Assembly: GCA_024639125.1 (NCBI GenBank)
Contig: JAHEJA010000004.1
Span: 44,355 to 108,354 of the forward strand
Direction of reading: 5' to 3'
Length of the DNA: 64,000 nucleotides
Source: Paracoccaceae bacterium
GTDB lineage: Bacteria; Pseudomonadota; Alphaproteobacteria; Rhodobacterales; Rhodobacteraceae
The notes under the pieces: model-generated
Seen by the model: only the letters and a program-made list of their open reading frames with translations
What the model was told of the DNA's origin: nothing
Databases searched by the model: none
Position numbers and translations under genes: made by a program
Shown: piece after piece, positions 1-8,376 of the stretch
Position numbering within the stretch: position 1 is the stretch's first letter
Layout of the letters: every line of letters begins with the position of its first letter

Positions 1-273
1 GAGAAAAACACTATTGTAATATCCAGCAGGACAATGAGGTAAACCAAAGTCAGGCGTTGTGACATAAGACACATCATGACGCAGTTTAACACGATAGGGC
101 ATACCGCAGGTTTGTGCCAAAAATAATTGTGGATCGGTCCAAATATCCCAAAGGTCCCTGTCACGGCACAGCGCCTTTGGTGCGTTTGTGTGTTCCTTAG
201 CTATGAGCGACCAAAAGCGATCAGTTTCCGAGCGCGTTTCCATGCGATCATACATGGGCAATGCGGCGATCAT
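1..273 (-). CDS. PhnD/SsuA-family substrate-binding-like protein, N-terminal part only (cut by window edge)
   Basis: The frame is open from an ATG at 273 to the window edge, giving 91 visible residues and no stop, so the C-terminal part lies outside. The opening MIAALPMYDR and the segment DPQLFLAQTCG resemble roseobacter proteins annotated as phosphate/phosphonate-type (PhnD-like) solute-binding proteins; this is recognition by memory and not a search. No signal peptide is visible at this start, so either the protein is cytosolic or the family member has lost export. The ATG lies 5 bases after the stop of the upstream TerB-like gene on the same strand, suggesting co-transcription with TerB and DUF1330. 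Confidence 0.7.
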   Translation of the reverse strand, partial: MIAALPMYDRMETRSETDRFWSLIAKEHTNAPKALCRDRDLWDIWTDPQLFLAQTCGMPYRVKLRHDVSYVTTPDFGLPHCPAGYYNSVFL

Positions 274-278
274 TACCG

Positions 279-710
279 TTAACTGACCCGTTGACGGGCG
301 GTTGCGCTTTCAACGTCGCTGACGCCCAATAGTGATGAAACCAAACGTACCAATGAATCTTCTTCTGCGTCTCGAACGCCATCGGCCAGCACGATTGACC
401 AGAGGTCTTCTATCACGGCGATGCGGTCTTCATAAGCAACGGCGTCTTTTATTGCTCGGGTAAAGCGCACGGTATCCGGTGCTTCGCTTTCGAGCTTTTC
501 TGCATCTTGTCTCAGTGTTTGCGCTTCGGTGGCGTTAAGTTGATACCTTTTGGCCAAAAGCTGATCTATTTTTACGATTTCGTTACGTGCATAATCCCCA
601 TCAGATCGTGCAATACGCACCATCAGTGCCGCCAAAGAAAGATGTGCATCATGGGCTGAAAGAGGCTGAGAGGGGCCATCCAATAGCGTTTTTAGAAAGG
701 CTGCAAACAT
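279..710 (-). CDS. TerB-family (tellurite resistance TerB-like) protein
   Basis: A 143-residue, all-alpha acidic protein of the usual length for stand-alone TerB/DjlA-type domains. The repeated pattern of the fold is visible: LAALMVRIARSDGDYARNE in the first half and IVLADGVRDAEEDSLVRLV in the second, each with the D-G-D/E metal-binding-like loop. The biochemical role is unknown; TerB domains are proposed to be metal-dependent and membrane-associated stress modules. The start codon overlaps the stop of the upstream DUF1330 gene (TAATG), so the two are translationally coupled. Assignment to the family is good; a specific function cannot be given. Confidence 0.8.
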   Translation of the reverse strand: MFAAFLKTLLDGPSQPLSAHDAHLSLAALMVRIARSDGDYARNEIVKIDQLLAKRYQLNATEAQTLRQDAEKLESEAPDTVRFTRAIKDAVAYEDRIAVIEDLWSIVLADGVRDAEEDSLVRLVSSLLGVSDVESATARQRVS

Positions 711-1003
711 TATTCTTCGTATCCTTCTACAATCACAATATCGGCCATGGAAATTGGTGCGCGAATGGCGAGGGCGCGTTGATATTCGGGGCTTTCGTAA
801 CAGTCTTGTGCCGCCTGCAAGCTTGGGAATTCAATCACAACGGAACGAGGCCGCAATGCGCCTTCGACTTGGTGTTGTGGGGCGCCGCGAACCAAAAAAC
901 GCGCGCCGTATTTTGCAAAAGGTTCTGCGTTAGCGGCGCGATAGGCTTCATAGCCTTGTGGGTCATCGACTGTGACGTGACCGATCCAATAGCCTTTGGG
1001 CAT
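710..1003 (-). CDS. DUF1330 domain protein (dimeric alpha-beta barrel)
   Basis: A 97-residue protein with the typical DUF1330 layout: KGYWIGHVTVDDPQGYEAY at the start, a central VIEFPSLQAAQDCYESPEY segment and a C-terminal IVEGYE. The fold is a ferredoxin-like dimeric alpha-beta barrel; no enzymatic role is established. A GGGGGA ribosome-binding site lies about 7 bases before the ATG. It is the first gene of a minus-strand run (DUF1330, TerB, PhnD-like) and begins just beyond the terminator of the rhodanese gene, so its promoter should lie between about 1004 and 1090. Confidence 0.85.
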   Translation of the reverse strand: MPKGYWIGHVTVDDPQGYEAYRAANAEPFAKYGARFLVRGAPQHQVEGALRPRSVVIEFPSLQAAQDCYESPEYQRALAIRAPISMADIVIVEGYEE

Positions 1004-1090
1004 AAGGTAATCCCCCGAATTGCGGTTTTGTGTATCGGTTTATATGTGGGCGATCTGAACGCAAGTGGCAAGGGGGCGTCGGCTTTGACA

Positions 1091-1118
1091 AGAAAAGGGA
1101 TCAAGCGCCCTTGATCCC
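1091..1118 (-). terminator. Intrinsic terminator of the rhodanese gene
   Basis: A perfect 9-bp stem (1097-1105 with 1110-1118) closes a 4-base loop. Read on the minus strand it is followed by TTTTCTT. It lies 25 bases beyond the stop of the rhodanese gene. Confidence 0.85.
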
Positions 1119-1142
1119 CGTTTCCAAATTCCGTTTCGTTCT

Positions 1143-1502
1143 TTAGACTGTTTCGACTTCTGCACCAGAAGACGCTAGTTGACCAAATCCACCCATATTG
1201 GTCACGTTTTGAAATCCCAATTGTGCCAATATTTGTGCCGCCATTTGGCTGCGCCCACCAGAAGCACAGTATACCGCGATGTCAGCATCTGTCTGTAAAG
1301 ACGGGTCAAAATCTGGGTGACGGCGATCCGCGACATTCGCAAGCTGCATCAAAGGGATATGCTTTGCACCTTTGATTTTACCAGAGGCTTTGAGTTCGGA
1401 TATGTCGCGCACGTCGATGAGGATGGCGCGCCCAAGTTGTGCATCCGCCAAAATTTGAGGCAGCGCAGGGGCCGTACGTGGTGTAGATCGAAGTCCAAAC
1501 AT
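1143..1502 (-). CDS. Single-domain rhodanese-like sulfurtransferase
   Basis: A 119-residue protein holding one rhodanese domain. The CH2A-like segment LIDVRD lies near residue 30 and the active-site loop CASGGRS near residue 80, with the persulfide-carrying cysteine at its start. Such small rhodaneses shuttle sulfane sulfur in the cytosol and often belong to sulfide-responsive regulons. AAGGAAA precedes the ATG at a good distance. A candidate SqrR/BigR operator lies 78-93 bases upstream, fitting sulfide control. It is monocistronic: its own terminator follows and rlmJ, upstream, ends at 1623. Family assignment is firm; the sulfur acceptor is unknown. Confidence 0.9.
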   Translation of the reverse strand: MFGLRSTPRTAPALPQILADAQLGRAILIDVRDISELKASGKIKGAKHIPLMQLANVADRRHPDFDPSLQTDADIAVYCASGGRSQMAAQILAQLGFQNVTNMGGFGQLASSGAEVETV

Positions 1503-1549
1503 GACATTTCCTTTCCGAGTCGTGTTGAAAGGAATATGGCATCTATTTT

Positions 1550-1595
1550 TTTATATTCAAGTTTTAATATGTGAATAACATTCTAAAAACTGAAT
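1550..1595 (-). promoter_or_regulatory. Candidate promoter with SqrR/BigR-type operator (ATTC-N8-GAAT)
   Basis: At 1580-1595 the sequence reads ATTC, eight bases, GAAT, the published core of the persulfide-responsive repressor SqrR of Rhodobacter. On the minus strand it lies directly upstream of a possible promoter: TTATTC (1573-1578), 17-base spacer, TATAAA (1550-1555), facing the rhodanese gene. The whole tract is AT-rich, so a chance match is possible. Confidence 0.45.
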
Positions 1596-1622
1596 ATTTT
1601 CAAAACCTAGCCAAAATAGCCA

Positions 1623-2408
1623 TTATTTTTTGGTCAGTGTCGCAAATCTTTGGCTGATTTTGTTCAGCTCCACATGCAATCCAAAAGGCGCATTCACAAT
1701 AAATAGCCCCGAACCGATCATGCGATGACCTTCGCGGGCAGGGGGAAAGCCGACTTCGTGGCACTTGCCATCTGGAAAGGAACGTTTCAATTCGTCAATC
1801 ATTGGGGCATGGGCTTTGGACGTTAAAATAGGATACCAAAGCACGATAACCCCGACGTTCCACTTTTTGTTTATTTTGGCCATAAACGACGGGATTGTCG
1901 TGTAATCTGATTTGATCTCGTAAGAGGGATCAATCAACATTAATCCACGTCTGGGTGTGGGGGGGGTGATTGACAAAGCGGTTTCAAAACCATCCCTTTG
2001 ATAGACATGCGCTGATGGCATGGCATAGCGCAGGGCGTCTGCTTCTTGGGGATGTAGCTCGGCAAGGTGAAGCGCATCGCCGTCCCGCAACAGGTGCTCG
2101 GCGATCATTGGGGACCCGGGATAAGCGGTTGCGCCATGCGCCTTTCTGGTGTCTGCCAACACGCGCATATAGGGATGGTCTGGGGCAAACCAAGCCTTGG
2201 CTTGCGCGACATCGATCCCTTGTTGTGCTTCGCCTGTTTTGACAGCGGCGTCATCATCAAGATGATACAGCGCGCGGCCTGAATGCGTTTCGATATAGCT
2301 AAGCGGTTTGTCCTTTTGTGTCATGTAAGACAAACACGCCGCAAGAACAGCGTGTTTTTGGACATCCGCCAAATTTCCAGCGTGGAATATATGTTGGTAC
2401 GAAAGCAC
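1623..2408 (-). CDS. rlmJ: 23S rRNA (adenine2030-N6)-methyltransferase RlmJ
   Basis: A 261-residue protein that begins with the RlmJ signature MLSYQHIFHAGNLADVQKH, where the helix binds S-adenosylmethionine, and carries the N6-adenine methyltransferase motif IV as LIDPSYE, a DPSY variant of DPPY. The enzyme methylates A2030 of 23S rRNA during ribosome assembly. It is slightly shorter than the E. coli protein (about 280 residues). It lies 12 bases downstream of pyrG on the same strand, so it may be read as the distal gene of a pyrG transcript. Confidence 0.93.
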   Translation of the reverse strand: MLSYQHIFHAGNLADVQKHAVLAACLSYMTQKDKPLSYIETHSGRALYHLDDDAAVKTGEAQQGIDVAQAKAWFAPDHPYMRVLADTRKAHGATAYPGSPMIAEHLLRDGDALHLAELHPQEADALRYAMPSAHVYQRDGFETALSITPPTPRRGLMLIDPSYEIKSDYTTIPSFMAKINKKWNVGVIVLWYPILTSKAHAPMIDELKRSFPDGKCHEVGFPPAREGHRMIGSGLFIVNAPFGLHVELNKISQRFATLTKK

Positions 2409-2420
2409 CAGTTTATCCCA

Positions 2421-4064
2421 TTAAACCAAACGAGAATTGTCTTTGGCAGCGCGCACAAAATCTTTGAACAAAGGATGTGGCTCAAACGGTTTTGATTTTA
2501 GTTCGGGGTGAAACTGAACCCCAATAAACCAAGGGTGGTCTTGCCATTCGACAATTTCTGGTAGCTTGCCATCAGGAGACATTCCAGAAAACGACAACCC
2601 AGCCGTTTCAAGCTGCTCACGGTATTTCGTGTCAACTTCGTAACGATGGCGGTGACGTTCTTCGATCTGTGTTGATCCATAAATTTCAGCCACTTTTGAA
2701 CCAGCTTCCAAAGTCGCATCATAGGCACCCAGACGCATTGTTCCGCCTTTGTCGTCATCAACGCCACGTGCGACCTTGTGATTGCCTTGGACCCATTCTT
2801 TTAGGTGATAGACAACGGGTTCAAAACGACGCTTGCCTGCTTCGTGATCGAATTCCTCTGACCCAGCATCGGCAACGCCTGCAACATTGCGTGCGGCTTC
2901 GATAACGGCCATCTGCATCCCAAGACAAATTCCAAGATAGGGAACTTTGTGGATGCGCGCAAATTCTGCGGCCTTGATTTTACCTTCGGTGCCCCGTTCC
3001 CCAAATCCACCTGGGACAAGGATCGCATGGAACCCTTGCAAATGTGGTGTCGCATCTTCGCTGTCGAATATTTCTGCATCCACCCATTTCACATTTACTT
3101 TGACGCGATTTGCCATGCCGCCATGTGTTAGGGCTTCGGCAATGGATTTATAAGCATCTTCGAGCTGTGTATACTTGCCGACAATAGCGATGTTTACTTC
3201 GCCTTCAGGGTTGTAAATGCGGTCTGCGACGTCTTCCCAACGTGCCAAATCAGGTTTGGGTGCTGGCGCAATCCCAAAGGCATCAAGCACGGCTTGATCC
3301 ATACCTTCCCGGTGATAGGCAAGTGGCGCTTCGTAGATTGATTTCAAATCTTGTGCCGCAATCACGCTGTCTGGGCGCACGTTACAAAACAGCGCCAATT
3401 TTTCGCGTTCTTTCGCAGGGATAGGGCCTTCGGAACGGCAGACCAGAATATCTGGGGCCAACCCAATTGAGCGCAATTCTTTCACCGAGTGCTGGGTTGG
3501 TTTTGTTTTCAATTCACCACTTGCCTTGATCCATGGCAACAAGGTGAGGTGCATGAAAATACACTGACCGCGGGGTTTGTCCTGAGAAAATTGACGAATG
3601 GCTTCGAAAAAGGGCAGACCTTCGATATCGCCAACGGTCCCCCCGATTTCACACAGCATGAAATCAACTTCGTCTTCACCAATGGATATGAAATCTTTGA
3701 TTTCATTGGTGACGTGGGGGATGACCTGAATGGTTTTGCCCAAATAGTCGCCACGACGTTCTTTTTCTAGGACGGTTGAATAAATCCGACCCGAGGAAAT
3801 GGAATCAGTTTTGCGCGCAGCAACACCGGTAAAACGTTCATAATGGCCAAGATCCAGATCGGTTTCTGCACCATCGTCGGTGACAAAGACTTCGCCATGT
3901 TCAAATGGGCTCATGGTGCCTGGATCGACGTTTAGATAGGGATCAAGCTTACGCAAACGCACACTGTAACCGCGTGCTTGTAACAGGGCACCCAGTGCTG
4001 CAGAAGCAAGCCCTTTGCCCAAGGATGAAACAACACCACCTGTGATGAAAACAAATCTAGCCAT
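2421..4064 (-). CDS. pyrG: CTP synthase
   Basis: A 547-residue CTP synthase of normal length. The N-terminal synthetase domain opens with [20 protein letters not shown] (P-loop), and the C-terminal class I glutamine amidotransferase carries LGICLGMQM with the nucleophile cysteine plus FHPE near the end. It converts UTP to CTP with ATP and glutamine-derived ammonia. It lies downstream of secG on the same strand, but a hairpin between them suggests separate transcription. The annotation is certain. Confidence 0.98.
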   Translation of the reverse strand: MARFVFITGGVVSSLGKGLASAALGALLQARGYSVRLRKLDPYLNVDPGTMSPFEHGEVFVTDDGAETDLDLGHYERFTGVAARKTDSISSGRIYSTVLEKERRGDYLGKTIQVIPHVTNEIKDFISIGEDEVDFMLCEIGGTVGDIEGLPFFEAIRQFSQDKPRGQCIFMHLTLLPWIKASGELKTKPTQHSVKELRSIGLAPDILVCRSEGPIPAKEREKLALFCNVRPDSVIAAQDLKSIYEAPLAYHREGMDQAVLDAFGIAPAPKPDLARWEDVADRIYNPEGEVNIAIVGKYTQLEDAYKSIAEALTHGGMANRVKVNVKWVDAEIFDSEDATPHLQGFHAILVPGGFGERGTEGKIKAAEFARIHKVPYLGICLGMQMAVIEAARNVAGVADAGSEEFDHEAGKRRFEPVVYHLKEWVQGNHKVARGVDDDKGGTMRLGAYDATLEAGSKVAEIYGSTQIEERHRHRYEVDTKYREQLETAGLSFSGMSPDGKLPEIVEWQDHPWFIGVQFHPELKSKPFEPHPLFKDFVRAAKDNSRLV

Positions 4065-4184
4065 GTGTTCGGCGCTCCCGTGATTTTAGCGTCTAGCGTT
4101 TCGCAATATGGCGTCCTCAGTGATTGTAAAAAATCACAGTACCACGGGACTTGAGACATATAGGATTCGCAAAATTAATGCAAG

Positions 4185-4211
4185 AAGACCGCAAGATAAT
4201 GTTGCGGTCTT
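4185..4211 (-). terminator. Likely terminator of secG
   Basis: A perfect 10-bp inverted repeat (4185-4194 with 4202-4211) encloses a 7-base loop. On the minus strand it is followed after a few bases by a T-rich stretch (CTTGCATTAATTTTG). It lies between the secG stop and the pyrG start. Confidence 0.65.
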
Positions 4212-4237
4212 ATGGTTCCCCTCAAGGGGTAGTTACT

Positions 4238-4600
4238 TTAGTCGGCGCTAGGCACCAAAGGTGTCGCGTCGCTCGCGCTTGGTGGCAAGAGCGATTCAGC
4301 ATCTGGCAAAGCCGGTGCGGTTTCTTGTGCGACGGGGGCATTGCCCAAACGGTCAAACACAGACGATCCTGCTGATTTCTGAGCGGCCACAACAGTCAAT
4401 GAAATTGACGTGATGATGAAAGCAATCGCTAGAAACCATGTAACCTTGGTAAGTGCATTCGCAGCACTGCGGCCTGACATTACGCCGCCGCCGCCACCAC
4501 CGCCCATACCGAGGCCTCCGCCTTCGGAACGTTGTAAAAGAACGACGCCAACAAGAGAAAGTGCCAAGATTAGGTGGATAGTAAGGATGACGTTTTCCAT
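4238..4600 (-). CDS. secG: Preprotein translocase subunit SecG
   Basis: A 120-residue protein with two membrane helices (about residues 4-21 and 53-73) joined by the glycine-rich loop typical of SecG (RSEGGGLGMGGGGGG), which here is unusually glycine-pure. The acidic, proline-rich tail of about 45 residues is common in alphaproteobacterial SecG. It assists SecYEG channel function in the inner membrane. It is first in the minus-strand order secG, pyrG, rlmJ and is divergent from the nitrile hydratase operon, so both promoters must fit in the 107 bases between 4601 and 4707. Confidence 0.95.
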   Translation of the reverse strand: MENVILTIHLILALSLVGVVLLQRSEGGGLGMGGGGGGGVMSGRSAANALTKVTWFLAIAFIITSISLTVVAAQKSAGSSVFDRLGNAPVAQETAPALPDAESLLPPSASDATPLVPSAD

Positions 4601-4707
4601 AAGGCCCCGCGAAGTCTGTTACAGCGCGCTAGATAAGAAAGATTTGCACAATGGGCAAGGCTTGATTACCAATGAGCCAAAGTAATTCTAAAAAATTGGG
4701 TGAATTG

Positions 4708-5328
4708 ATGCCACATGACCACCACGATCACGATCATGCACATGCTGTTTTGCCCTCTGAACCAGCCTTGCGGGTCAAAGCGATTGAAACAGTCCTGACG
4801 CGCAAGGGGTTAATTGATCCTGCGGCTCTGGATGAAATCATTGACACATATCAAAACAAAGTTGGTCCGCAGAACGGTGCATTGGTCGTTGCCAAAGCTT
4901 GGCATGATGACACATTTCGTGCGGCTCTATTGGCTGATCCAATGGGTGTGATTGCCGAACTTGGCTTTTATGGTCGCCAAGGTGAACATGTCGACGTTGT
5001 GGAAAACACGCCCGACACGCACAACATGGTCGTGTGTACCTTGTGTTCTTGTTATCCTTGGCCCTTGTTGGGTATTCCGCCGTCTTGGTACAAATCTGAT
5101 GCCTATCGCGCGCGCTCTGTGCGCGAACCACGGGCGGTTTTGGCGGAATTTGGCGTGACTTTGCCGGAAACAACCAAAGTGCGCGTTTGGGATTCTACCG
5201 CAGAAATGCGCTATCTTGTGCTTCCGATGCGGCCCAAAGGCACCGAGGGTATGACGGTCCAAGACCTCGCCAAGCTTGTTACCCGCGATTCGATGATTGG
5301 CACGGGTTTTCCAAAGGATCCGGCATGA
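4708..5328 (+). CDS. nthA: Nitrile hydratase alpha subunit, cobalt type
   Basis: With the ATG at 4708 the product is 206 residues. An in-frame ATG at 4672 would add 12; I prefer 4708 because GGGTGA lies 6 bases before it and the His/Asp-rich [10 protein letters not shown] start matches family members. The metal claw [10 protein letters not shown] (Cys110, Cys113, Cys115) has threonine in the second place, the signature of low-spin Co(III) enzymes; iron enzymes have serine. The two later cysteines are oxidised to sulfinate and sulfenate in known members. The enzyme hydrates nitriles to amides in the cytosol. Its stop overlaps the beta-subunit start (ATGA). Confidence 0.95.
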   Translation: MPHDHHDHDHAHAVLPSEPALRVKAIETVLTRKGLIDPAALDEIIDTYQNKVGPQNGALVVAKAWHDDTFRAALLADPMGVIAELGFYGRQGEHVDVVENTPDTHNMVVCTLCSCYPWPLLGIPPSWYKSDAYRARSVREPRAVLAEFGVTLPETTKVRVWDSTAEMRYLVLPMRPKGTEGMTVQDLAKLVTRDSMIGTGFPKDPA

Positions 5329-6011
5329 GCCGCTTGCATGATATGGGCGCGCGGTTTGGCGATGGCCCTGTTGTGCCAGACTTTGGTCAGGAACCTGTGT
5401 TCAAAGAAGACTGGCACGGGCGCGCACTTGCCGTTACGCTTGCAGCCGGTTCCTTGGGGCAATGGAATTTAGATGTATCGCGTCATGCACGCGAATGCCT
5501 GTCACCTGTGGATTACGGGTCGTTTTCCTATTATGAAAAATGGATTTCTGCTTTGGCTGATCTTTTGGCAAACCAAGGTGTTTTGACGTCACAAGACATG
5601 ATTGACGCGGTTGCAACGCCACATCCCTTGGCTCATCGCGCTATGCGATCTGAAAATGTCGCTGCTGTGCTTGCAGCAGGTGGCCCAACTGATCGCAAGG
5701 TGACAAGTAAGCCCAAGTTTCAGATCGGGGAAACCGTGTGTACCAAACGCGCGGAAAACAGGTTTGTGTCGGGTGGGCACACACGATTACCGCAGTATGC
5801 CGAACGTAGCTTTGGCACAATTGTCGCCCATCGTGGTGCGCATGTTTTACCCGACAGCAACGCCCATGGACTTGGCGAGGCACCTGAACATTTATATTCC
5901 GTGGCACTGTTGGCGAAGGATCTATTTGAGCATCCGGAACATCCAGAGGACGAGGTCATTTTGGATCTCTGGGAAAGCTACCTAAAGGGGGCCGACGATG
6001 TCAAAGCCTGA
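5325..6011 (+). CDS. nthB: Nitrile hydratase beta subunit
   Basis: 228 residues from the ATG that overlaps the alpha-subunit stop. The frame is open further upstream, but [16 protein letters not shown] is the normal family start. The N-terminal segment [12 protein letters not shown] and the C-terminal SH3-like barrel with [16 protein letters not shown] (contacts with the alpha subunit) are clear, as is the terminal [10 protein letters not shown]. It forms the alpha-beta heterodimer with NthA. It overlaps the accessory gene by 14 bases, so the three genes are one translationally coupled unit. Confidence 0.95.
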   Translation: MSRLHDMGARFGDGPVVPDFGQEPVFKEDWHGRALAVTLAAGSLGQWNLDVSRHARECLSPVDYGSFSYYEKWISALADLLANQGVLTSQDMIDAVATPHPLAHRAMRSENVAAVLAAGGPTDRKVTSKPKFQIGETVCTKRAENRFVSGGHTRLPQYAERSFGTIVAHRGAHVLPDSNAHGLGEAPEHLYSVALLAKDLFEHPEHPEDEVILDLWESYLKGADDVKA

Positions 6012-6312
6012 ACCTATTTTCTATGAACCTTGGCACGCGCAAATCTTTGCTTTGACGGTGTGTTTGAATGAAACAGGCGCATTTACATGGTCTGACTGGG
6101 TGGATCGATTTAGCGCGACTTTGAAAAAGCATGGTCTAACCAAAGAGCTGAACGGGGGCGATGATTATTTTGCGGCTTGGCTCGAAACCTTTCAGGCATT
6201 GTTGCACGAGAAAAATTTTGCAACGCCCGATCAGGTTGCCGAATTGCGTGGTTTGTGGGAAGCGGCGTATTTGTCTACGCCGCATGGTGATCCTGTTCAG
6301 TTGGGGGATTAG
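5998..6312 (+). CDS. Nitrile hydratase accessory (activator) protein
   Basis: A 104-residue protein homologous to the N-terminal half of the beta subunit: PWHAQIFALTVCLNETGAFTW parallels the [12 protein letters not shown] segment of NthB. In cobalt nitrile hydratases this small protein pairs with free alpha subunit and delivers the metal by subunit exchange (self-subunit swapping). Its place as third gene is the canonical order for cobalt enzymes. It ends in a 4-base tail-to-tail overlap with the DUF6524-like gene. No amidase or CobW-type GTPase follows in the window. Confidence 0.88.
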   Translation: MSKPEPIFYEPWHAQIFALTVCLNETGAFTWSDWVDRFSATLKKHGLTKELNGGDDYFAAWLETFQALLHEKNFATPDQVAELRGLWEAAYLSTPHGDPVQLGD

Positions 6313-6695
6313 TCGGATATATCATCCATATCCGCTTGCCCACTAAGAGCGCGGCGCACATGCGACCAACTTAGACCAATACCAAGCACAATACTAAGTG
6401 CCAAATCCCCAAGCCAAATATTCATTGTCGGATTTGCCAAATCCAACCATCCGAAATCAAACAGTACCCAGATCAAGGCGGCCAATATTGCCAAGATTAG
6501 GCCCATGCCAATGATGCCAATAGAGCGCAGCGTTGCCCGAATGTAGATGATGTAGCCAACGAGCAATAACAGCCCAACCAAAACCACAATAGGCAGATCG
6601 CCGTTACGGCTCCAGGCGATATAATTCCACTGAGTCGGGTTAAATGTGGCCACAACCAAACCAAAGGCAAATGCCCATCGTATCAAGAATCCCAT
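6309..6695 (-). CDS. Small four-helix membrane protein (DUF6524-like)
   Basis: A 128-residue integral membrane protein with four predicted helices (about residues 4-18, 35-52, 58-82 and 90-108) and a short acidic cytoplasmic tail (GQADMDDISD). I recall this as the Rhodobacterales family DUF6524, without known function. The stop codon overlaps the nitrile hydratase accessory stop. It is transcribed away from purA; the 139 bases between 6696 and 6834 must hold promoters for both. Confidence 0.75.
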   Translation of the reverse strand: MGFLIRWAFAFGLVVATFNPTQWNYIAWSRNGDLPIVVLVGLLLLVGYIIYIRATLRSIGIIGMGLILAILAALIWVLFDFGWLDLANPTMNIWLGDLALSIVLGIGLSWSHVRRALSGQADMDDISD

Positions 6696-6834
6696 TGCAT
6701 ACCCTTCCTAAAGTCGGCCTTAGAATGCGAATTTTCTGCACTCTGTCCACCCCTGCGGCAATTTCGAGGTTTCTTTCGCCGGCGTGTCCAGTTATATCAA
6801 CGCGGGTTTGAACGCGTATTCAGAAAGGTCCAAT

Positions 6835-8127
6835 ATGGCAAACGTAGTTGTTGTCGGTGCTCAGTGGGGCGATGAAGGCAAAGGTAAAATCGTTGACTGG
6901 CTCAGCGAACGAGCAGATGTAATTGCCCGCTTCCAGGGTGGCCATAATGCGGGTCATACATTGGTTATCGATGGAACAGTCTATAAACTTCATGCTTTGC
7001 CTTCGGGTGTTGTGCGTGGCGGTAAGCTGTCTGTCATTGGCAATGGTGTTGTCTTGGATCCTTGGCATTTGTTGAAAGAGATCGAAACCATTCGTGCGCA
7101 GGGTGTTGAAATTACACCTGAAACATTGATGATTGCTGAAAACACGCCGTTGATTTTATCCGTTCACGGTGAATTGGACCGTGCACGTGAAAGTCAAAAT
7201 TCTGTGGCTAAAATTGGCACAACAGGTCGCGGTATTGGTCCGGCGTATGAAGACAAAGTTGGCCGTCGCGCTATTCGTGTAGCTGACTTGGCGGACCGCT
7301 CTACCCTAGAAGCGCGTGTAGATCGTTTGTTGCAGCACCATGATACATTGCGCCGCGGCATGGGATTGCCCGAAGTGGATCGCGCAGCGCTCTTGGCAGA
7401 ACTCGAAGAGATCGCACCCAAGATTTTGGAATATGCAGCCCCAGTTTGGAAAGTGCTGAATGAAAAGCGCAAAGCTGGCAAGCGGATATTGTTCGAAGGC
7501 GCCCAGGGCGCATTGCTCGATATCGACTTTGGCACTTATCCATTTGTGACGTCATCCAACGTTATCGCGGGTCAAGCGGCAACAGGCACTGGTATCGGAC
7601 CAAATGGCATCGACTTTGTGTTGGGTATTGTCAAAGCCTATACCACGCGCGTTGGTGAAGGCCCGTTCCCGACTGAGTTATTCGACGATGATGGCGAACG
7701 CTTGGGTGTGCGTGGTCATGAATTTGGAACAACCACTGGGCGCAAGCGTCGTTGCGGTTGGTTCGATGCGGTATTGGTAAAACAAACCTGTGCGACATCC
7801 GGTGTCACAGGCATTTCTTTGACCAAGCTGGATGTCTTGGACGGCTTTGAAAAATTGAAAATCTGTGTTGGATACGATTTGGATGGGACGCGGTTGGATT
7901 ATCTGCCGACGGCTGCCGATCAACAAGCCCGCTGTACTCCGATTTATGAAGAAATGGACGGATGGAGCGAAAGCACAGAGGGCGCGCGCAGCTGGGCAGA
8001 TTTGCCAGCCAATGCAATCAAATATGTGCGACGCGTAGAAGAATTGATCGAATGCCCCGTTGCGCTTTTGTCAACTTCGCCTGAGCGTGAAGACACCATT
8101 CTTGTTACAGATCCATTCCAAGACTGA
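6835..8127 (+). CDS. purA: Adenylosuccinate synthetase
   Basis: The start is ATG 6835, 6 bases after AGAAAGG; the frame extends to 6784 but the family begins [18 protein letters not shown]. The product is 430 residues, the normal length. The GTP-binding P-loop GDEGKGK and the catalytic GHNAGHT segment are intact, with [11 protein letters not shown] and STSPERE further on. It joins IMP and aspartate, using GTP, in AMP synthesis. The stop overlaps the ATG of DUF2842 (TGATG), so the pair is coupled. Confidence 0.98.
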   Translation: MANVVVVGAQWGDEGKGKIVDWLSERADVIARFQGGHNAGHTLVIDGTVYKLHALPSGVVRGGKLSVIGNGVVLDPWHLLKEIETIRAQGVEITPETLMIAENTPLILSVHGELDRARESQNSVAKIGTTGRGIGPAYEDKVGRRAIRVADLADRSTLEARVDRLLQHHDTLRRGMGLPEVDRAALLAELEEIAPKILEYAAPVWKVLNEKRKAGKRILFEGAQGALLDIDFGTYPFVTSSNVIAGQAATGTGIGPNGIDFVLGIVKAYTTRVGEGPFPTELFDDDGERLGVRGHEFGTTTGRKRRCGWFDAVLVKQTCATSGVTGISLTKLDVLDGFEKLKICVGYDLDGTRLDYLPTAADQQARCTPIYEEMDGWSESTEGARSWADLPANAIKYVRRVEELIECPVALLSTSPEREDTILVTDPFQD

Positions 8128-8342
8128 TGGCATTAAGTTACAAAGCACGCCGTCGTTGGGCATTGATCATACTTTTGATCGGGCTGCCGCTTTATGTGGT
8201 GGTCTCGGTCAATGTGATCGACATGTTCGGCATTGAAAACAAATTGGTCCAATTGATCGTTTATGTGACACTTGGCCTGCTGTGGGCGTTTCCATTTAAA
8301 ACCGTATTCAAGGGCATTGGCCAAGCCGACCCAGATGAATAA
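8127..8342 (+). CDS. DUF2842 small membrane protein
   Basis: A 71-residue protein with two membrane helices (about residues 11-31 and 41-57), a basic N-terminus (SYKARRRW) that should face the cytoplasm, and the WAFPFKTVFKGIGQ end typical of DUF2842. The function is unknown. It overlaps purA by one base and is followed by a strong bidirectional terminator. Confidence 0.85.
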   Translation: MALSYKARRRWALIILLIGLPLYVVVSVNVIDMFGIENKLVQLIVYVTLGLLWAFPFKTVFKGIGQADPDE

Positions 8343-8350
8343 TCCCAAGT

Positions 8351-8374
8351 AAAAGGCCCCTGATGGGGCCTTTT
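8351..8374. terminator. Bidirectional intrinsic terminator
   Basis: AAAAGGCCCC and GGGGCCTTTT form a perfect 10-bp stem around a 4-base loop. It sits between two convergent genes and has T-runs in both directions. Confidence 0.92.
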
Positions 8375-8376
8375 GT

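Noticed and set aside
587..1114. 175-residue plus-strand frame opposite DUF1330 and TerB
   Set aside because: Antisense shadow of two recognised families; it has no ribosome-binding site and its composition is not protein-like.
5187..5324. Longer start for the nitrile hydratase beta subunit
   Set aside because: The extension lies wholly within the alpha-subunit gene, and the ATGA overlap at 5325 gives the normal beta N-terminus.
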